Below are positions 60,272 to 64,000 of a stretch of DNA of 64,000 nucleotides, one piece after another; position 1 is the stretch's first letter; every line of letters starts with the position of its first letter. A program made the position numbers and the translations under genes. The DNA is from UBA11579 sp039714215. GTDB taxonomy: Bacteria > Chloroflexota > Anaerolineae > Anaerolineales > UBA11579. The DNA lies in NCBI GenBank assembly GCA_039714215.1, contig JBDLJU010000001.1:1-64000 (forward strand), written 5' to 3'. The notes under the pieces were generated by a model. It ran no database searches, was not told the DNA's origin, and saw only the letters and a list, made by a program, of their open reading frames with translations.

Positions 60272-61267
60272 TCAGCTAACCGGAACCACCCTTAATAACT
60301 CAGCGATAATTTCATCTGGGTTAACCTGTTCTGCCTGTGCTTCGAAATTGAGCAATATGCGGTGGCGCAGCGCTGGGAATACCACACCGTGCACATCTTC
60401 GATTGCCACCGCTTTGCGATTATCCAGCAGGGCAGCCACTTTAGCGCCCCATACAACCGCCTGTACACCGCGCGGGCTGGCCCCCACCCGCAGATGCCGG
60501 CGCACACTGTCGATTGCTTCGGGTGAATCCGGCCGGGTTGCATTGACCAGGCGAGCCACATAGCGATAAACCTGGTCAGCGATCGGGACCTGTTTTGATA
60601 GAAACTGCATGGCCATCAAGGTACCCGCCGAGGCGACCTGCTCAGCTTTCGGAAGTTCCGCACCAGTAGTCCGCTTGGCAATCTCAACCAGCTCATCCTC
60701 ACTGGGATATGGCACCTCCAGTTTGAAGAGGAAACGGTCGAGCTGCGCTTCCGGCAGCGGATAGGTTCCTTCCATTTCAATCGGATTCTGGGTTGCAAGC
60801 ACAAAGAAAGGTTTTGGCAGCTGGTACAAGCTTCCTCCCACCGTAACACTGCCCTCCTGCATCGCCTCTAACAGTGCAGATTGAGTACGCGGCGCTGCAC
60901 GATTAATTTCATCCGCCAATACCAAATTGGCGAACAAGGGACCTTTCTCAAATTTGAATTCTCGTTCGCCCTGCTCCGAGGTGACCAGGATTGTACTCCC
61001 GATAATATCGGCAGGCATCAGGTCAGGCGTAAACTGCACCCGGTTGTAGCTGCAATCCAGCACTTCTGCAAGGGTTTTTACCAAGATTGTTTTGCCTAAG
61101 CCAGGGACACCCTCTAACAACCCATTCCCACCAGCAAGCAAAGTGATCAGTAAATCACGTACTAACTTTTGCTGTCCAACAATAACTTTGGACAGCTGGG
61201 CTTCAATCTGGTTCGCAGCGCTGCGATATTCTTCTATACTGATCGACATGGTTTTATTTTCACTCAT
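60272..61267 (-). CDS. MoxR-family AAA+ ATPase
   Basis: 331 residues from the ATG at 61267 (GGAG nine bases upstream); a longer frame from 61339 would sit inside the VWA gene. Walker A is GVPGLGKT (Lys59), Walker B region LVLADEINRA, sensor motif FVLATQNPIEMEGTYPLPEAQLDRF in part, and the MoxR lid follows. MoxR ATPases work with VWA proteins as chaperones that mature or activate target complexes. The VWA gene lies 17 bases upstream in the same operon. Confidence 0.94.
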   Translation of the reverse strand: MSENKTMSISIEEYRSAANQIEAQLSKVIVGQQKLVRDLLITLLAGGNGLLEGVPGLGKTILVKTLAEVLDCSYNRVQFTPDLMPADIIGSTILVTSEQGEREFKFEKGPLFANLVLADEINRAAPRTQSALLEAMQEGSVTVGGSLYQLPKPFFVLATQNPIEMEGTYPLPEAQLDRFLFKLEVPYPSEDELVEIAKRTTGAELPKAEQVASAGTLMAMQFLSKQVPIADQVYRYVARLVNATRPDSPEAIDSVRRHLRVGASPRGVQAVVWGAKVAALLDNRKAVAIEDVHGVVFPALRHRILLNFEAQAEQVNPDEIIAELLRVVPVS

Positions 61268-61284
61268 CTTTGTACTCCGTCTGT

Positions 61285-63864
61285 TTAAGGTCTTCGCCAG
61301 GGCATTTTCCACCGTCGGAATGCAATTTCCAAAGGCCATAAGATTATAATTAATCCAAGCAAAATTTCAAAAGAATTCTCTTTTCCAAGCAAACTAACCT
61401 CATTTTCGGTTGAATTTTGCAGTTTTCCGAAGCTGGTCGAGTTAATACCTGGAAATTCTGTCCATTTTTGAAGCAATTCCTTGCCCACTTTCGGGGCCTT
61501 GAACTGCCATTCGACCGGATAGTTCACCGTGAATGGTACCCCAATTTCTTGTTCCTTCCCATTGATTTCGTACTGAATTACGCCGCGGTATCCGCCGAAT
61601 TGCGGAATAGGAAATTCAATCTGGTACTCCCCAGGACCGATCGGCAGCATCAAAAACCTTGACGGCAGATTGGATTGATCGGTGTAGATAAATTCTGGGG
61701 CGAGATGATTGATTGGGAAACCATCTAGATCAAAAACCTTGAAAGTCACCTGGGCTTGTTGCTGATCAACCAGCAGCTCAACTGAGGAGAAATCAAATCT
61801 TGGGTCAGGCAGCGAATATTGGATCACCTGGCGCCAAAACTCTCCCGCCTGTGACCAGGAAACCATCCCCGGGACCCATTCAGCGCCCATATCTCCCATC
61901 CAGGCAACGACATGCCCGTGACCCACCTGCCAGGAAGACAGCAAAGGATCATCGAAGTTCCCGGAGAGCAGGATGTCCTCAGCTCCGAAATCAACCTTGC
62001 TGGATACCGCATTGTATCCAAATATGCGTGGAAAATTGGACATCTCAATCCCGTTTAAAACCGGATGATTCTGAATGCCTGCCACAGAATTTGTTTCCCC
62101 GACCTGAATATTTTCACTGTGAGCGGCTTTACTCTCAGAGACCATCACCCCGGGAAGGTCAGCGGGGTCAAACACCTGGTAAAAGCGCCCATTCCCTTCT
62201 TGGGCGATAAAAGACAGGGTTTCCTCATCGCTCTCGTAACCCAATGCGATCGTAGAGATGGAGATGTTTTGCCGGCGGCCGATTGCAGTCAAAATTTCAA
62301 ATTTCTCAAGGGTATCCTCATCGTTATCACTGGCTCCATCCGACATGAGCAAGATGTGTTTATATTCGGTTGGTTTGGTCTCGATGATCTTGGCGAGCGC
62401 TTCCTGCAATGCCTGGCTGATCTCGGTGCCACCGCTCGCCTTGATTTGACTGACAGCATCAAGCGCTAATCGCAGGCTGATCCCATCCCCCACTTCAGTA
62501 ATATCCACATCCCAATTGGTATAACTGTTAAACGTAAGCACGCCGAGGTAATCTTCCGGCCTCAGGCTCTCAATTGCACGCGCGGCAGCTTCTTTGGTCA
62601 GCTCGATCGGGGAGATGTCACTGTCCTCGTCTTGCGCCATGCTGCCAGATCGATCAAGTACCATCACATAGGTGGTTGGGTGGCGTTCTATCCGCTCTGG
62701 AGCGGTAAGGTCAACAGGGAGCAATGGTTCCAACCGGGTATTCTCATACCCTCCGAGATTGTAGCTATTGCGCCCACCAAGGACGACCAAAGAACGACCA
62801 TAATCCAAAACAAACGATTCCAGACTGATCATCTGTTCATAATTTAAGTCCTGAGAGAGAAGGTCGAAGAGCAGGATTGCCTGATATCCTGCGAGCTGGT
62901 CGCGGGAGGTGGTCAGGTCATAGGGAGAAACCGTATCGATCTCAAGACCCTCATCTGCCAACGCCTGCGAAAGCTTGTCTGCCGCCTGGGTGCCGCGGCT
63001 GACCAGCAAGACCTGCGGCGGTGGAAAAACCTCGATTGCAGCATAGATCGAATTGTTGTGCTCAAACTGATCATTATCTATTTTTACCGTAACGTCGACC
63101 AGCATAATCCCTGGGTCTCCGGACCGCAATCGAATAGCCGCCAGATTGTCCCCTTGATCAACCTTAACCAATATCTCCTCTTGATAGGTTCCATTAACAG
63201 TGATGCCTACTGAAACCTGACCTGCGGCAGGAGATTGAATCGGGAGGTGGATGTTAAATTCAGAATTTTCCCACACTCCGCTGGGACCAAGAACTTCTCC
63301 CAGAATAAGATCATTTTCCATTGTTTTCCCCAGCAGATGAACGAGGGCGAAATCAACATTGTCATTGCTCATTTCGATCAGTTGTTTTTCTATTTCTGTG
63401 TGATCCAGAACCACCCCGTCAGAAGCAATGATGATCTTTCCATTCTGGCCAGAGATGAGGTCGTGAGCGGCTTCCAATGCTGCTGCCAGGTTGCTCTCCT
63501 GTGTGCCTACCTGTGGCCATTGGCCTGAAAGCATCATCCCGGGCTGTTCACCAAAGGGGATCACGATTCGTTTTGCACCACTTTCTATCCAATCTTCAGC
63601 AAAATCCCAGGCTTCATCTAATGACTGCTGATCAATGCTATCTGAGACATCAATCAGCATAATTTCGAGGCCAGCCTGCCTGGATTGCTCCTTGCTCTGA
63701 TTGAGTGCAAAATAGCTAAACAGCAAGAGAACAAGCAATCCAATCCGAACTGCTAAAGCAAATTGTCTTCGCAAAGCAATTTTTTGCGCGTACCATACCA
63801 GACCCAGCACGGCAAAGATCGATAAAACCCAGGGAGCAAACAGCTTTACCGCCATGCGCGCCAT
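61285..63864 (-). CDS. Membrane protein with two VWA-type MIDAS motifs
   Basis: 859 residues. Two transmembrane helices at about 8-26 and 38-54, then a first VWA-like region beginning LIDVSDSID (Asp72, Ser74, Ser76), a beta-rich middle, a glutamine-amidotransferase-like fold (about 285-385), a second VWA domain with a canonical MIDAS at Asp404 (VLDRSGSM), and a terminal transmembrane helix (about 832-853). VWA-MoxR pairs are functionally linked in many bacteria. It overlaps the upstream gene by 19 bases. The order of domains resembles the Chloroflexi and planctomycete VWA proteins of batA-like loci; its target is unknown. Confidence 0.88.
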   Translation of the reverse strand: MARMAVKLFAPWVLSIFAVLGLVWYAQKIALRRQFALAVRIGLLVLLLFSYFALNQSKEQSRQAGLEIMLIDVSDSIDQQSLDEAWDFAEDWIESGAKRIVIPFGEQPGMMLSGQWPQVGTQESNLAAALEAAHDLISGQNGKIIIASDGVVLDHTEIEKQLIEMSNDNVDFALVHLLGKTMENDLILGEVLGPSGVWENSEFNIHLPIQSPAAGQVSVGITVNGTYQEEILVKVDQGDNLAAIRLRSGDPGIMLVDVTVKIDNDQFEHNNSIYAAIEVFPPPQVLLVSRGTQAADKLSQALADEGLEIDTVSPYDLTTSRDQLAGYQAILLFDLLSQDLNYEQMISLESFVLDYGRSLVVLGGRNSYNLGGYENTRLEPLLPVDLTAPERIERHPTTYVMVLDRSGSMAQDEDSDISPIELTKEAAARAIESLRPEDYLGVLTFNSYTNWDVDITEVGDGISLRLALDAVSQIKASGGTEISQALQEALAKIIETKPTEYKHILLMSDGASDNDEDTLEKFEILTAIGRRQNISISTIALGYESDEETLSFIAQEGNGRFYQVFDPADLPGVMVSESKAAHSENIQVGETNSVAGIQNHPVLNGIEMSNFPRIFGYNAVSSKVDFGAEDILLSGNFDDPLLSSWQVGHGHVVAWMGDMGAEWVPGMVSWSQAGEFWRQVIQYSLPDPRFDFSSVELLVDQQQAQVTFKVFDLDGFPINHLAPEFIYTDQSNLPSRFLMLPIGPGEYQIEFPIPQFGGYRGVIQYEINGKEQEIGVPFTVNYPVEWQFKAPKVGKELLQKWTEFPGINSTSFGKLQNSTENEVSLLGKENSFEILLGLIIILWPLEIAFRRWKMPWRRP

Positions 63865-63998
63865 GCCTCCAAAACGAGTAGAATTATCACAGATCCCAGC
63901 AGCCAGGGGGTGAGATCAACCAGGATTTTCTGATCTTCCCAGGCGTCAATCTCTTGATCTGAAACATCCTCGGTCCACGGACGCGGACGAAGGTCACT
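63846..63998 (-). CDS. C-terminal end of an upstream membrane protein (5' end outside window)
   Basis: Fifty codons run in from the right edge to a TAA at 63848-63846. The visible part is acidic with one transmembrane helix (VDLTPWLLGSVIILLVLEAW) at the end. It is in the same operon, overlapping the VWA gene start by 19 bases. Position suggests another VWA- or BatA-like membrane protein, but too little is visible to name it. Confidence 0.65.
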   Translation of the reverse strand, partial: SDLRPRPWTEDVSDQEIDAWEDQKILVDLTPWLLGSVIILLVLEAWRAWR

Positions 63999-64000
63999 CT

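Overview
The window looks like chromosome of an anaerobic bacterium of the Chloroflexi, most likely class Anaerolineae. This is inferred from gene content and style: a myo-inositol-phosphate synthase of the short bacterial type next to glgC, an ADP-forming acetyl-CoA synthetase, many VWA/MoxR, TPR and lamin-tail proteins, moderate GC and mixed ATG/TTG starts. There is no rRNA gene, phage module, insertion sequence or CRISPR array. Three tRNA genes are present: Met-type CAT, Leu CAG and Asp GTC.

Layout. 1-4.5 kb: a possible peptide- or protein-modification locus. It has the SPASM end of a radical SAM protein, a membrane protein ending in a (Cys-Ala)n tail, a PqqD-like/radical-SAM-fold protein that has lost all its cluster cysteines, a tailless paralogue of the membrane protein and a zinc-ribbon membrane protein. 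4.6-7.5 kb: a partner-switching module (STAS antagonist, RsbW-like kinase, RsbU-like phosphatase) whose two convergent arms share one terminator. 7.7-9.5 kb: DUF47/PhoU-like gene and ychF. 9.6-20.6 kb: one compact minus-strand purine operon (purL-Q-C-E-F-DM-N-H) with a PurS-PurS-PurL fusion, a class II PurE with no purK, and a PurD-PurM fusion overlapping purN. 20.8-25.6 kb: a secreted lamin-tail/metallo-beta-lactamase protein, an unrecognised gene, a long A/T-skewed non-coding stretch holding a dif-like site, and a tyrosine recombinase. 25.6-31.8 kb: an operon of ADP-forming acetyl-CoA synthetase, sensor kinase, response regulator and CBS-ACT protein. 31.9-40.1 kb: two tRNAs, an FtsB/DivIC-like gene, a TPR membrane protein, a DUF1540-like peptide gene, moeA, a RelA/SpoT enzyme, tRNA-Asp and glgC. 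40.2-43.2 kb: inositol-phosphate synthase, aldo/keto reductase and histidine phosphatase. 43.2-50.2 kb: rlmI-like methyltransferase, ligA, esterase, small membrane protein, patatin and proS, the last preceded by a structured leader with an intrinsic terminator. 50.2-58.5 kb: a three-gene operon behind a perfect sigma-54-type -24/-12 element, encoding a two-TM protein, a 1761-residue TPR protein and a cytosolic gingipain/caspase-fold (C25-like) peptidase. 58.5-64 kb: phosphoesterase, S41 protease, MoxR ATPase, double-VWA protein and the end of a further membrane protein.

The best candidates for undescribed biology are the Cys-Ala-tail/pseudo-radical-SAM locus (2-4471), the sigma-54-type TM/TPR/C25-peptidase operon (50206-58467), the dif-like site beside a tyrosine recombinase (24150-25551) and the proS leader RNA (about 49983-50174). 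Function is inferred from context in all four. All family assignments rest on reading motifs by eye, without database searches.
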